Shown: piece by piece, positions 1 through 8,984 of the stretch | How positions within the stretch are numbered: the first letter of the stretch is position 1 | How the letters are laid out: each line of letters begins with the position of its first letter | Made by a program: the position numbers and the translations under genes | Assembly (NCBI RefSeq): GCF_000948985.2 | Contig: NZ_CP059733.1 | Location: forward strand, 2,852,001-2,916,000 | Direction of reading: 5' to 3' | DNA: 64,000 bases | Source of the DNA: Thalassomonas viridans | GTDB lineage: Bacteria > Pseudomonadota > Gammaproteobacteria > Enterobacterales > Alteromonadaceae | Notes under the pieces: generated by a model | What the model was told of the DNA's origin: nothing | The model's input: only the letters and a program-made list of their open reading frames with translations | Databases searched by the model: none

Positions 1-1
1 C

Positions 2-1807
2 TGGAACACTAAGATTACTTATATCCAGGGTGTTTATAGTACTGTTCTGAATTATTACTCAAGAGTGGTTTGGCCTCTAAGTATCAGCTTATTTTATGTT
101 TTAGTCTGGCCTCATCTTGATATTTGGTTTTATGAAAAATCAAAAAAGGCCTCAATTAAATATAAAGAAAAACAAAATGAGCTTGAGAAAATTACTCCGA
201 TTACTCCAGAAGAAAGGGACAAACTGGAAACTCAATACAATAAAAACATCACGTTGGCCAGAGAAGAAATTTCAGAGAAGGAAGCCAGGGTAACGGAGTT
301 GGAAGCTAGAAATAAAGATTTAGCAGTTAAGAATAAAGAATTAAGCGACAAAAATACTGACTTATCTAAATCTCTTGAAGATGCAAATTTTGAAATTGAT
401 AACAAGACTGATAGAGAAAATGAATTAGAGGAAAAAATAAAGAAATTAGAACTTCTGGCACACATGAATCGAAACTATGAGGCGGTTCATGAAGATGAAG
501 GGTCTGGATATACTACAACAAATAAAGGTAGTGACTCTGAAGTTTCTAATGAAGATACTTTAGATGATAAGGAGTCTGAGGAATCTTTATCAGTAGATAA
601 GTCATATGATGATCAAGAACGTAATTTTTACTTCACATATTCTGAAAGAGTATTGAAAGAAGCTACTCGTAATGGAGAAAAACTTGATTCGTATAATTTT
701 TTAAGGGTTGATTTAAAAGAATTGCCTGAACCTCTTTTTAATACAGTTTGGAAAGCATTTTTTGACGCAGATAAAGGTGATGTTGTTGATGAACAAGACC
801 TTTATATATATGTTAAAGGTGAGTTTAGTACGAGAGTGGAAGCTCCTTGGTACTTAGATACTAAGCTGGATGACCATTCTGAAATTGATATTTTAGAACT
901 TTGGGCAAAAGATTTTAATGAAGCTGAGAAGCGGATTTCTGAACAAGAAGAACCGGAAAAGCCTAAAACAGAAAGTGCTGATACACCAGAAAGTTCGGAT
1001 TCGCCAATAAAAGCTTTCAGTAAGAGAGTTAAATCTTTGAATGAAGAAGAACAAAAAGAATTTCATTATGAATATCAAGTTTCAGCAAGGCTCAGAAAAG
1101 ATATTTCTAGGCAGGGACGCTCGCTGCCTCAGAAGTTGTTGTTGAGCTTTGATCGAGCCGATTTAAAAGCTGAGGTTTTTGATGCTTTTCATGACATTCA
1201 TTACGACGAAAGGAAGGGGGTTATGCCTCGAAGTGGACAAGTAATGATTGAGGATTTTTATGAAATTAATAGGAGTTGGACCTGCGGGCCTTGGGTTTTA
1301 GATATAGATATTGTTGAGGGTAGTGCTGCTCAGATATTAGAGGCATGGTATGAATTTTATCTTTATGAAAAAGAAAGAGAAAAACGATGTAAGCAGCAAG
1401 AGAAAGAAGTAGAGAAACAAGAAAATGATAAAGCTAAGTCACTTACTCCTCTCTATGGTCATAATAAAGGACAATCCTATGAAGTCTTAATGACAGAGCA
1501 AAAAATAATTGAAGATGATATAAAAAGGCGAAAAGATTTGGGAAGAAATGCTGAAATTAGTTCATGGGTTAAGGCTTCTGATGAAGAAAAGTTAAACTAC
1601 TCTCGCAGAGCAATTGATATGGCAAAGTTGCAGGGGATACTTCCTTCTAACTTAATTGGAGACAATTATAAAAGTTATGTTGACCAACTCACTGATGAGT
1701 TAGAGCAAGTTATTTCATCTTCAGAAGGTGATGCGTCCTTAAATGGAGTGATTGAGCAGGCAATGAAGGATTTAGGGTGGTCAAAGGAAAAAGAAGCTCT
1801 TGAGTAA
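2..1807 (+). CDS. Membrane-anchored coiled-coil protein with a duplicated domain, 5' partial
   Basis: I do not recognise the family. The frame is open to the left edge: a GTG at 65 could start it, but about 21 in-frame residues precede that codon without a stop, so the true start probably lies outside. One hydrophobic segment follows the GTG (about residues 3-20), then a long charged coiled coil (about 25-130) and an acidic linker. Two related domains follow (about residues 195-310 and 345-465 from the GTG). Each opens with an F-aromatic-aromatic-x-Y stretch and has an APWYLD- or GPWVLD-type core leading to an LW- or AWY-containing helix, which suggests an internal duplication. Base composition is AT-rich compared with genes from 3 kb onward, which suggests transfer. 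The stop overlaps the next gene by 8 bases, so the two are probably translated together. Confidence 0.7.
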   Translation, partial: WNTKITYIQGVYSTVLNYYSRVVWPLSISLFYVLVWPHLDIWFYEKSKKASIKYKEKQNELEKITPITPEERDKLETQYNKNITLAREEISEKEARVTELEARNKDLAVKNKELSDKNTDLSKSLEDANFEIDNKTDRENELEEKIKKLELLAHMNRNYEAVHEDEGSGYTTTNKGSDSEVSNEDTLDDKESEESLSVDKSYDDQERNFYFTYSERVLKEATRNGEKLDSYNFLRVDLKELPEPLFNTVWKAFFDADKGDVVDEQDLYIYVKGEFSTRVEAPWYLDTKLDDHSEIDILELWAKDFNEAEKRISEQEEPEKPKTESADTPESSDSPIKAFSKRVKSLNEEEQKEFHYEYQVSARLRKDISRQGRSLPQKLLLSFDRADLKAEVFDAFHDIHYDERKGVMPRSGQVMIEDFYEINRSWTCGPWVLDIDIVEGSAAQILEAWYEFYLYEKEREKRCKQQEKEVEKQENDKAKSLTPLYGHNKGQSYEVLMTEQKIIEDDIKRRKDLGRNAEISSWVKASDEEKLNYSRRAIDMAKLQGILPSNLIGDNYKSYVDQLTDELEQVISSSEGDASLNGVIEQAMKDLGWSKEKEALE

Positions 1808-2678
1808 AATTAAATTTTTATCACAAAAATTAAGGTCTATCGCTGAATCAGCATTTGACCCCAGGAAGTATTTTTTTCAACTTTGGACGGTGCGATTTGC
1901 TGTTATATCGGTGTTGTCAATTATAGCTTTGACTATTTGGGGGCTGGAAAAAGAATACACGTTCCAACTGTGCAAGACGACTGTTTGTTATAATGACTTC
2001 GTTCGTGACTTTAAATTTCAGTTAGGCTTGTTAGCCTCATTAATTCCTATATTAGCCGTTTGTGCTGCTCAACATCGCTCAGTAATCTCTCTTGAGCAGA
2101 TTAAAGTTGCAGAGGCTCAGAATACTTTTGCAAACCATTTTAAGCATCAGGAAGAGTTTGAAAAGTATATAAAAGGTCGTGATGAACTGGCTTGGATAGA
2201 TGATTGTAATTCGTTGCATAGGGCTATTTTTACACAGTCAAAGCAAGGTGATTACACTATTTCATTTACCTATATGAATGAAGTTACTAATGTGTTCTTA
2301 CGAACATTTGAGCTTATTAAAGATGCGGCGAATAAAGGAGAGAAAAGACAACTTCTGGCTAAAAGAATTGCAAATAATTTTTCTATTTCTAGTTTAAGTC
2401 TTAGATTACCATTAAAATCCATGTTTTTTAATTTCGCTCAGGATGAAGGTTACTTTAGCAGAGGTACGAAACCCGATAATATTGAGTTGGAAGAAGTCAT
2501 TGAGGTATTGATTGATTTTTCTGTATTAGAAAATGCGATTTTTAAAGCTGAGAGGCAGATGGAAATGGTGATTCGTTTTTATACGGATCATACCTCTGAA
2601 GCCATAATGGCAATAAATGTTCATCAAATTGGGAACATTATGAGAAATTACTATAATGCGGTCCCTGGAGACGAATAA
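1800..2678 (+). CDS. Hypothetical inner-membrane protein with two TM helices
   Basis: A 292-residue protein of unrecognised family. The TTG start at 1800 overlaps the end of the preceding gene by 8 bases. Two hydrophobic helices (about residues 31-48 and 72-90) flank a short loop containing two cysteines (CKTTVC). The remaining 200 residues are soluble, mostly alpha-helical and presumably cytoplasmic. Like its neighbour it is AT-rich. The pair resembles small accessory or defence-type operons in layout only; no catalytic motif is visible, so no function is assigned. Confidence 0.7.
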   Translation: MSKIKFLSQKLRSIAESAFDPRKYFFQLWTVRFAVISVLSIIALTIWGLEKEYTFQLCKTTVCYNDFVRDFKFQLGLLASLIPILAVCAAQHRSVISLEQIKVAEAQNTFANHFKHQEEFEKYIKGRDELAWIDDCNSLHRAIFTQSKQGDYTISFTYMNEVTNVFLRTFELIKDAANKGEKRQLLAKRIANNFSISSLSLRLPLKSMFFNFAQDEGYFSRGTKPDNIELEEVIEVLIDFSVLENAIFKAERQMEMVIRFYTDHTSEAIMAINVHQIGNIMRNYYNAVPGDE

Positions 2679-2905
2679 TTATTTTTGAAATCATGATGGG
2701 TCGCAACAACGCCCCAAATTAATTAAGTTATCTCTAACAGCTGCTCACCTGGTTGTTCTTTTTTGCCAGGAAAAATTAAGCAACGATTGGGTGGGAGGGG
2801 ACCTCCCCGAAAAATAAGCTCAGGGTCAAACTCATTTTTCTCAATTCATTAAGTCTAAGCCTGCGGTGATCACCGTCAGTAAATTCTTGTCCTGTTCGGT
2901 TCTAC

Positions 2906-2971
2906 ATGAAAAAATCACGATATACGGATAGCCAAGTCGTGGGTATCGACATCGGCAGTTTTAGCCGGTAA
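2906..2971 (+). pseudogene. Possible remnant of an IS3-type OrfA start
   Basis: Within the 440-base gap after the AT-rich pair, an ATG opens with MKKSRYTDSQ, which matches the usual first residues of one group of IS3-family OrfA proteins. The similarity ends after about 11 codons and a stop follows shortly after residue 22. No other transposase sequence or inverted repeats were seen. If real, it marks an old insertion between the AT-rich genes and the housekeeping segment. The rest of 2679-3118 holds nothing I can name. Confidence 0.3.
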
Positions 2972-3118
2972 GCTCTTTTTCTTGAATGCTGGTTCGTGAA
3001 AATTTCAGCAATATATAGTAAGTACTTAGAGAAGTAAGAAAAGCTTAAAAAGAAGTTTTTTGTTACTATGAAAGATATGCGCCCCCTTTAAGGAGGCGAA
3101 AAAGCTGTTTTTAGAAGA

Positions 3119-3934
3119 TTATTTTTTTTCTTTTTGGTACAGGCGGATATGAAAATCAGCCTGACAGTTAAACTCAGTCAAACCTTTTATTTGTTCAAAT
3201 AAGCTGTCACTGGTTTTAAAGGCAAAAGGTGTCATTGCCAGCAGGTTCATAACATCATCCGGGTTGGTAAAGTCCATCCGGTAATTCAGTTTCTCTTCAT
3301 GCACTAGAGTCAGCTCTTTAATCGGGCTTTTTCCTGTATCGTGCTTTTGTGGTTCACGGTAGATCATCGACTTTAATTCAAATAAATGATCTTCTGCCGG
3401 GGTGACCGTCAGCAGGTAAGCGCCGCTTCTTAATACCCGGGTAAATTCCGGCTCTAAAATTGGCGCGTAAATGGAGAAGAGCCAGCCGAAATGTTCGTCT
3501 TCAAAGGGTAAATGAGACAAGGTGCCGACACTGAAGTGGCACATTTTATAGCGCTTGGCCGCAATTTTTATGGCATTTTTTGCGATATCCACCCCGTAAA
3601 CCTGGTTGGTTTCGGTTTTATGTTGGTGGGTATAGTAGCCTTCACCGCAGCCGGCATCCAATACCGGCAGGCTGGCATCGCCGTATTCCCGATACAGGCC
3701 GGTGAGCTTATCGATCAGCGGCTGATAATAACCCTGCTCCAAAAAAGCCCGGCGGGCCTGCACCATGGCTTTATTATCCCCGGGATCTTTGGAGTGTTTA
3801 TGCTGTACCGGCAATAAGTTCACATAACCTTCCTTTGCCCGGTCAAAATGATGGTTATTGCTGCAGTGAAACCCCGATGCCTGGCTGTTTAGCGCCGAGC
3901 GGCAGATGGGGCATAAATAATGTGACAAACTCAT
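3119..3934 (-). CDS. rlmA: 23S rRNA (guanine-N1)-methyltransferase RlmA
   Basis: This SAM-dependent enzyme methylates N1 of G745 in 23S rRNA helix 35. An N-terminal zinc-binding motif is visible (C8, C11, C24, H28), followed by the family signature around FDRAKEGYVNLL. The methyltransferase fold has its SAM-binding motif I near residues 91-99 (VLDAGCGEG). The length of 271 residues is normal for the family. The gene starts 8 bases after the stop of the upstream xthA-like gene, so the two are probably co-transcribed. Confidence 0.93.
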   Translation of the reverse strand: MSLSHYLCPICRSALNSQASGFHCSNNHHFDRAKEGYVNLLPVQHKHSKDPGDNKAMVQARRAFLEQGYYQPLIDKLTGLYREYGDASLPVLDAGCGEGYYTHQHKTETNQVYGVDIAKNAIKIAAKRYKMCHFSVGTLSHLPFEDEHFGWLFSIYAPILEPEFTRVLRSGAYLLTVTPAEDHLFELKSMIYREPQKHDTGKSPIKELTLVHEEKLNYRMDFTNPDDVMNLLAMTPFAFKTSDSLFEQIKGLTEFNCQADFHIRLYQKEKK

Positions 3935-3942
3935 GGTTTTTG

Positions 3943-4749
3943 TTACCCGAAAGTAGACCAGATAGGGGCATGGTCTGAAGGTTTTTCTATGCCTCTTAGC
4001 TCATAATCGATACCGGATTCATTGCAGCGCTCAGCCAGGGCCTTGGTGGCCAGTACTACGTCTATGCGCAGGCCGCGGTTGTCGTCAAAACCTTTCGAAC
4101 GGTAATCAAACCAGGAGTATTTATCCTCTGTTTCCGGGTGAAGCTCGCGGAAGGTATCGGTGAAGCCCCAGTCTAATAAGGTGGCCAGCCATTCGCGCTC
4201 TTCCGGCTGGAAGCTGCATTTGCCGGTTTTTAACCAGCGCTTGCGGTTGGCTTCGCCGATGCCGATATCGAGATCTGTGGGGGAAATGTTGATGTCGCCC
4301 ATGATCACCAGGTGCTCGTCCGGCTGGTGGTGTTCATTGAGGTAGCCCATCAGGTCTTTATAGAACTGTCTTTTGTAGGGGAACTTGGTTTCATGGTTGA
4401 TGTTGTCCCCCTGCGGGAAGTAACCGTTTAATACCGTAACTTTTTCGCCCTGGCCGTTGGTGGTGGTGACCATGATCATACGCTTTTGCGCGTCTTCGTC
4501 ATCGCTGGGGAAGCCAAGCTGTACCTGGTCTGCCTCTTTTTTACATAACATGGCTACGCCGTAATGGGCTTTTTGGCCATGAAAATATACGTGATAGCCC
4601 ATGGCTTCGACTTCTTCGAGGGGGAAGGCATCGTTATGGACCTTGATTTCCTGCAAGCCGATGATATCCGGCTGATGTTTGTCGATCAGGGCTTGTAGTT
4701 GGTGGAGTCTTGCCCGCAGGCCATTGATATTAAAAGAGACAATTTTCAT
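3943..4749 (-). CDS. xthA: Exodeoxyribonuclease III
   Basis: This is the Mg2+-dependent AP endonuclease and 3'-5' exonuclease of base-excision repair. At 268 residues it has the same length as the E. coli enzyme, and the catalytic signatures are intact: N7, E34 in LQEIK, the GDINISP motif containing the Asp/Asn pair near 151-153, and the C-terminal SDHAP with the Asp-His pair near 258-259. The [14 protein letters not shown] start is typical. It lies 8 bases upstream of rlmA on the same strand. Confidence 0.96.
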   Translation of the reverse strand: MKIVSFNINGLRARLHQLQALIDKHQPDIIGLQEIKVHNDAFPLEEVEAMGYHVYFHGQKAHYGVAMLCKKEADQVQLGFPSDDEDAQKRMIMVTTTNGQGEKVTVLNGYFPQGDNINHETKFPYKRQFYKDLMGYLNEHHQPDEHLVIMGDINISPTDLDIGIGEANRKRWLKTGKCSFQPEEREWLATLLDWGFTDTFRELHPETEDKYSWFDYRSKGFDDNRGLRIDVVLATKALAERCNESGIDYELRGIEKPSDHAPIWSTFG

Positions 4750-4922
4750 AGGAAGATAACAACCTTAAAGGTGGAAATTATTATTTTGCTGAGAGTAACC
4801 GGGGCCGGGGATAATCCCTGCCAGGTTGACGTCGCTGGTTGCGGGCAATAATAACATCAAATAAAGGCGAACCCCAACCGGTTTAGCTCGGGGAAGCAAG
4901 GGGGATTTTTATGGACGGGAAA

Positions 4923-4950
4923 GCCCGGCAGGTGTGAACCGCAGCCGGGC
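4923..4950 (-). terminator. GC-rich hairpin after the small membrane-protein gene
   Basis: GCCCGGC and GCCGGGC form a perfect 7-bp stem downstream of the minus-strand 59-residue gene. On that strand only TTT follows the stem, so it may be a weak terminator or simply a stable 3' hairpin. Confidence 0.45.
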
Positions 4951-4975
4951 AGGAGAATTTGGCAGGTTAAGCAGG

Positions 4976-5155
4976 TTATTTTTTCTTTTTGCCCCGTCTC
5001 ATTAAGGTAAAGATGGAAACGGTGACGGCTAATAAAATCAACAGGTTGGTTTCAATGGCAGACATGCCGTGGGCGCTGGCGTGGACTAAATTATACTGGC
5101 AGAGGAGAAAAGCTAAACCGAGTAAAAAAACAGATGAAATCTTCGCATTTTTCAT
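4976..5155 (-). CDS. Small exported or membrane protein, 59 residues
   Basis: This short gene reads MKNAKISSVFLLGLAFLLCQ at the N-terminus, which looks like a signal peptide or first membrane helix (cleavage plausible after the HASA region). A second hydrophobic helix (about residues 37-53) follows and ends in a basic RRGKKKK tail. The start is supported by AGGAGT about 6 bases before the ATG. A hydrophobic helix plus basic tail resembles C-terminal sorting signals, but no PEP or LPXTG-like motif is seen. The overlapping plus-strand ORF at 4989-5270 is best read as its shadow. Confidence 0.6.
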   Translation of the reverse strand: MKNAKISSVFLLGLAFLLCQYNLVHASAHGMSAIETNLLILLAVTVSIFTLMRRGKKKK

Positions 5156-5393
5156 AAAGTTACTCCTGATTGTTACGGCTAAGAAAAGCCGGGAAGGAGC
5201 TGTTGCCCATACCGGATTTTCTCTTAGGACTTGTGCGGCATATTTCAGGCCATGTATTTTACTTTATTGATTTATCTTGCCTTTTTCGATTATGTAAAAT
5301 TTTTGCTTAAGCTGATGTAAAAATATTGGACATAGGCAGTAATGGCCCGGTTAAGAAGGGGAAGCACTTGTATCGCCTCGGTTAGCTGCTATT

Positions 5394-5430
5394 TGTAATT
5401 AAATGTAATCAAGGGGTAAAAACTTGTAAT
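5394..5430 (+). promoter_or_regulatory. RstA-like operator upstream of rstA
   Basis: TGTAATTAAATGTA at 5394-5407, read on the other strand, differs at one fixed position from the E. coli RstA box TACATNTNGTTACA. Another TGTAAT begins at 5425, so TGTAAT units start at 5394, 5404 and 5425, close to whole helical turns apart. The site lies about 220 bases upstream of the rstA start and suggests autoregulation. Nothing else was seen in the gap 5271-5624. Confidence 0.5.
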
Positions 5431-5624
5431 TTACCCCTTGCGGAACTTTAAGCTTTGTTAGAATGAGTGTCATAAATACCTTTGATTGTTTTGACTTTCT
5501 TGCGTTAGGGCTTATTTATTTTTTTAAGATTGAACCTTATTGTCTGCCGATAGGTCTCTAACAACTTGATAGTCACCTGGAGCAAGTATCTGGTAGCGTA
5601 TATGGCTACTGTTGGAGTTAATGA

Positions 5625-6341
5625 ATGTCTGATAATACTTTGTCAGTGAGAAAAATATTACTGGTTGAGGATGATCGCCAGTTATCAGGTTTAGTCAGTG
5701 AATTTCTTATTTCTGAAGGTTTTGAGGTTAAGCAGGAGTACCGGGGAGATGCGGTGGAAAAAACCGTGGCCTCATTTGCGCCGGATCTTATCCTGCTGGA
5801 TGTGATGTTGCCGGGTAAGGACGGTTTTAGCCTTTGCCGGGATTTGCGTCCCAAGTATGCCGGGCCTATTTTGATTTTAACCGCCAAGGGTACCGACTTT
5901 GACCAGGTGCTGGGGCTGGAGATCGGCGCCGATGATTATGTGATCAAGCCGGTTGAACCCAGGGTTTTACTTGCCCGTATCAATGCCTTGCTGCGCCGGG
6001 GACAGTTTATTGTCAAACCCCAGGAAAGCTCTGAGGTGAGTTACGGCGGCCTGAGCATTAACAAGGGGTCGCGCCAGGTAAGCCTTGACGGGGAAAATAT
6101 TGTCTGCACCAGCCAGGAATTTGATTTATTATGGCTGCTGGCCAGCAAAGCCGGTGAAGTACAAAACCGTGATTACATCTACAAAGCCGTGGTGGGCCGC
6201 CCCTATGACGGCTTAGACCGCAGCATAGATGTCAGGATTTCCAGGTTAAGGAAAAAACTGCGCGACAGTAATGAAACACCTTTCAGGATAAAAACCATCT
6301 GGGGGCAGGGTTATTTGTTTGTGCCCGACGCCTGGGTGTAA
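5625..6341 (+). CDS. rstA: OmpR-family response regulator, RstA-like
   Basis: A two-component transcription factor. The receiver domain (about residues 9-122) has the acidic pocket E15-D16-D17, phospho-acceptor D59 (LILLDVMLPG) and the conserved Lys in YVIKP. A winged-helix DNA-binding domain follows (about 135-236) with the RSIDVRISRLRKKL recognition-helix signature and the C-terminal hairpin IKTIWGQGYLF, which is typical of RstA. The length of 238 residues matches RstA. The cognate kinase follows 123 bases downstream on the same strand, after a hairpin. Confidence 0.85.
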   Translation: MSDNTLSVRKILLVEDDRQLSGLVSEFLISEGFEVKQEYRGDAVEKTVASFAPDLILLDVMLPGKDGFSLCRDLRPKYAGPILILTAKGTDFDQVLGLEIGADDYVIKPVEPRVLLARINALLRRGQFIVKPQESSEVSYGGLSINKGSRQVSLDGENIVCTSQEFDLLWLLASKAGEVQNRDYIYKAVVGRPYDGLDRSIDVRISRLRKKLRDSNETPFRIKTIWGQGYLFVPDAWV

Positions 6342-6363
6342 CCGCACGTCAATGCTAACAAAC

Positions 6364-6389
6364 CGGGCTTGGTTGATATAACAAGCCCG
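6364..6389 (+). terminator. Hairpin between rstA and rstB
   Basis: CGGGCTTG and CAAGCCCG form an 8-bp stem with a 10-base loop, followed by TTATTC. The T-run is poor, so it probably attenuates rather than stops transcription from rstA into rstB. Confidence 0.45.
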
Positions 6390-6464
6390 TTATTCAATCG
6401 GTTGCTACAGGCTTTGCTGATATATTTATGCCGCGTCGGCGCTCTTCCTATGTTTGAGGTTTAA

Positions 6465-7754
6465 ATGAAATTTGGCAGTACCTTTATCAGCCTTTACCTG
6501 ATGATGATCCTCACCTTTACCGGGGTTTCCTGGGTACTGGATGAATATTGGGCCCAGGAGCTGGAGCAGGATGTTGAATCTTATACCGGTTATAAGTCTG
6601 TGGTATTGGCTCTTGGCGGCCTGCTTAATCACAGGCCGGATGTATTATGGCCGTTAATATTGGATCAGGCGTCGCAAAGGTTGAAGCTGCCGGTTCATTT
6701 GATTGAAAAAAATGCCGTAACCCATTTTACCTCCGAACAACAGACTATGCTCGCCAGCGGCCAGGTAGTGGTGTATTACGAAAATACCAGTATCCGGCTT
6801 TATCAGTTGCTCGGCGATAATTCGACTTTGCTTGCCTTAGGGCCGGTGAAAGTGCCGACCCGGCCGAAACAAAAGGCTTTTATCCGGGTCTTTTTCCTGC
6901 TGATCACCGCCCTGGTGATTTTGCTCTGGTTGTGGCCCTTGTCCCGGGATCTCGATGCGCTGCAAAAATCCACCCGTTTATTCGGCAAGGGCAATCTGGA
7001 CATTAAGGCGCCGACGGCCTTTACCCCCACCATAGCCCCTGTGGTGAAAACCTTCAATATGATGGCTGAGCGCATTAAAACCCTGATTGCGGAGCAGCAG
7101 GAGTTAACCAATGCGGTTTCCCATGAACTGAGAACGCCGCTGGCGCGTACCAAGTTTGCCCTGCAAATGCTGGAAAAGTCCCGGGACAGCGAGAAAAGCG
7201 CCCAGTATATTGCGCAGATCAGCAGTGATGTTACCGAACTGGACGAGCTGATTAATGAAATGCTGCTTTATGCCGCCTTTGAACATGACAAACCGGTTTT
7301 AGATTTTAAGCCCCAGCCCCTGGCCGATATTATCGAACAGCAAATAGCAAAGCATAGCTGCTTTAACGGCGATATCAGCTTTATCAACCATACGCAGGCA
7401 TTGCAATTGGTGTGTGACCGGCGTTTTATTGACCGGGCGTTAAACAACTATCTGGCTAATGCGGTGAAATATGGCCGGGGGGAGATTCGTGTTGCTTTAA
7501 CGGCAGATGATAAACACTGTTATATCCGGGTGGAAGATAATGGCGGCGGGGTGGCGGATGATTTTAAGTCCCTGGTTTTTGATGCCTTCTCACGCGGGGA
7601 TAAAAGCCGTAACCGGGAAACGGGCGGCTTTGGTCTTGGGCTGGCGATAGTGCAAAAAATCATGCTCTGGCATCGGGGCAGGGCCTATGTCGAAGACAGT
7701 GATTTGGGTGGCGCCTGTTTTGTGCTTTGCTTGCCGCTAACACCTGACTGGTAA
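6465..7754 (+). CDS. rstB: Sensor histidine kinase, RstB-like
   Basis: The membrane kinase partner of RstA. TM1 is near residues 7-25 and TM2 near 142-160, enclosing a periplasmic sensor of about 115 residues. A HAMP linker follows, then the dimerisation H-box AVSHELRTPLAR with the phospho-His, the N-box (NNYLANAVKYG), the G1 box DNGGG and the G2 box GFGLGLAIV. At 429 residues it is close to E. coli RstB. A GTTTGAGGTTTAA sequence precedes the ATG without a strong Shine-Dalgarno. A strong terminator follows the gene. Confidence 0.85.
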   Translation: MKFGSTFISLYLMMILTFTGVSWVLDEYWAQELEQDVESYTGYKSVVLALGGLLNHRPDVLWPLILDQASQRLKLPVHLIEKNAVTHFTSEQQTMLASGQVVVYYENTSIRLYQLLGDNSTLLALGPVKVPTRPKQKAFIRVFFLLITALVILLWLWPLSRDLDALQKSTRLFGKGNLDIKAPTAFTPTIAPVVKTFNMMAERIKTLIAEQQELTNAVSHELRTPLARTKFALQMLEKSRDSEKSAQYIAQISSDVTELDELINEMLLYAAFEHDKPVLDFKPQPLADIIEQQIAKHSCFNGDISFINHTQALQLVCDRRFIDRALNNYLANAVKYGRGEIRVALTADDKHCYIRVEDNGGGVADDFKSLVFDAFSRGDKSRNRETGGFGLGLAIVQKIMLWHRGRAYVEDSDLGGACFVLCLPLTPDW

Positions 7755-7768
7755 ATTTTTCCTGAATA

Positions 7769-7799
7769 AAACCCCGGCTGTATTAAGCGGGGGTTTTTC
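7769..7799 (+). terminator. Rho-independent terminator after rstB
   Basis: A C-rich arm (AACCCCG) and CGGGGGTT form a stem directly followed by TTTTTCTTCT, 15 bases after the rstB stop. Confidence 0.8.
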
Positions 7800-7813
7800 T
7801 TCTCTGTATTTTT

Positions 7814-7847
7814 CTTAACCTGGCCTTAACCCTGTGAGTTTTATACT
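7814..7847 (+). promoter_or_regulatory. Possible PmrA/QseB-type box and -10 before the second regulator
   Basis: CTTAAC at 7814 and 7825 are direct repeats 11 bp apart, and TATACT at 7842-7847 could be a -10. The spacing resembles the boxes at 10.86, 32.76 and 46.33 kb, although the half-site sequence differs (TTAACC, not TTAAGAT). Confidence 0.3.
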
Positions 7848-7961
7848 GGCTTTAGTGTCCGGGGTATAGCCGTTTTCTTTGGCTTAATTGCAACTTTGAG
7901 TCAACCTTTTGCTGTCCGGCACGTTATTAGTAGTGATAAAAAGATTAACGGGAGTAAAATC

Positions 7962-8762
7962 ATGTTGGTTGAGTCTTACCAGGAAACAGGCACAGCGATA
8001 AGCCCTCAAAATACCCAAAGGGGAATAGCCGATTACTTTGAGAACAATAGCCCGGGGCAGGAGCCGGTTAAGAAAATTTTACTGGTGCAGCAAGACCGTC
8101 AGTTTGCCGGAAATATCGCCCAGATGTTATTTGCCGAAGGTTATGAAGTTTTGCTGGAGTTCAGCGGTGAGGCGGTGGCACACCGGGTAAGTTGTGAAAG
8201 CCCTGATTTGGTGATCCTGGACGTGCTATTGCCGGGCAAATGCGGTTTTACCATTTGCCGTGAGCTGCGCCGCCATTATAACGGACAAGTGTTATTTCTG
8301 TCGGCGAAATCAACCGATATAGATCAGGTGCTTGGCCTGGAAGTAGGCGCCGATGCCTATATGGTGAAACCCGTGGCTTTGAGGGTATTGCTGGCGAAAA
8401 TTAAAGCTATGTTCAGGTGGCAGTATCAGCAACAGGCGGCAACATCCGATCAGGAGATTATTTGCGGCGATTTAACCCTGTGCCGGTTATCGCGCCAGGT
8501 GACATTACGGCAGCGGACGGTAGATCTGACCGGGCAGGAATTTGACTTATTATGGTTACTTGCCAGCCGGGCAGGGGAAGTGCAGGACAGGAACGTGATT
8601 TACCGCCAGGTCGCCGGTCGCGATTATGACGGCCTGGACCGCAGCATAGATGTCAGGGTGTCCCGTTTACGCAAAAAGTTGCAGGATGACCAGTAACGTC
8701 CCTTCAGGATCAAAACCGTGCGCGGTCAAGGTTATCTGCTGGTAGCAGATGCCTGGAATTAG
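7962..8762 (+). pseudogene. RstA-like response regulator with a premature stop
   Basis: A paralogue of the RstA-like protein. The best start is ATG 7962, 8 bases after GGGAG; a TTG at 7896 would add 22 residues with no family match. The receiver keeps the phospho-Asp (VILDVLLPG) and the Lys (YMVKP), but the acidic pocket reads LLVQQDRQ where RstA has LLVEDDRQ, so two acidic residues are lost. A TAA at 8694-8696 ends the frame inside the winged helix. The same frame continues without shift as RPFRIKTVRGQGYLLVADAW to a TAG at 8760-8762, exactly matching the missing C-terminal hairpin of RstA. A single nonsense change explains this. It may still make a receiver protein with an incomplete DNA-binding domain. 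Confidence 0.75.
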
Positions 8763-8984
8763 TTTTCTTGAGCAATTGAATTCGATGGCAAACTGCGGGA
8801 GGCTGTGGTGGACAGAGCCGGGTTAAAGTAAAATAGAGCAGGGGTTATCAAAACAGCGAGAGTCCGGGGGAAAAATCGGGATCTGTTTTTTATTTGAGCA
8901 ATCAGTATTTAACTGAAATTATTTTAAAAAAAAGCTTAAGTTTTTTTTTAAACCCCCGATAACCTAAGTAATCAAAGTGTATAG

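Noticed and set aside
4989..5270. 93-codon plus-strand ORF
   Set aside because: It overlaps a better minus-strand microprotein with a good ribosome site and membrane-protein composition.
8926..8945. Single CTTAAG near 8931 before the VC2046-type gene
   Set aside because: No second half-site 11 bp away, so it does not meet the box pattern.
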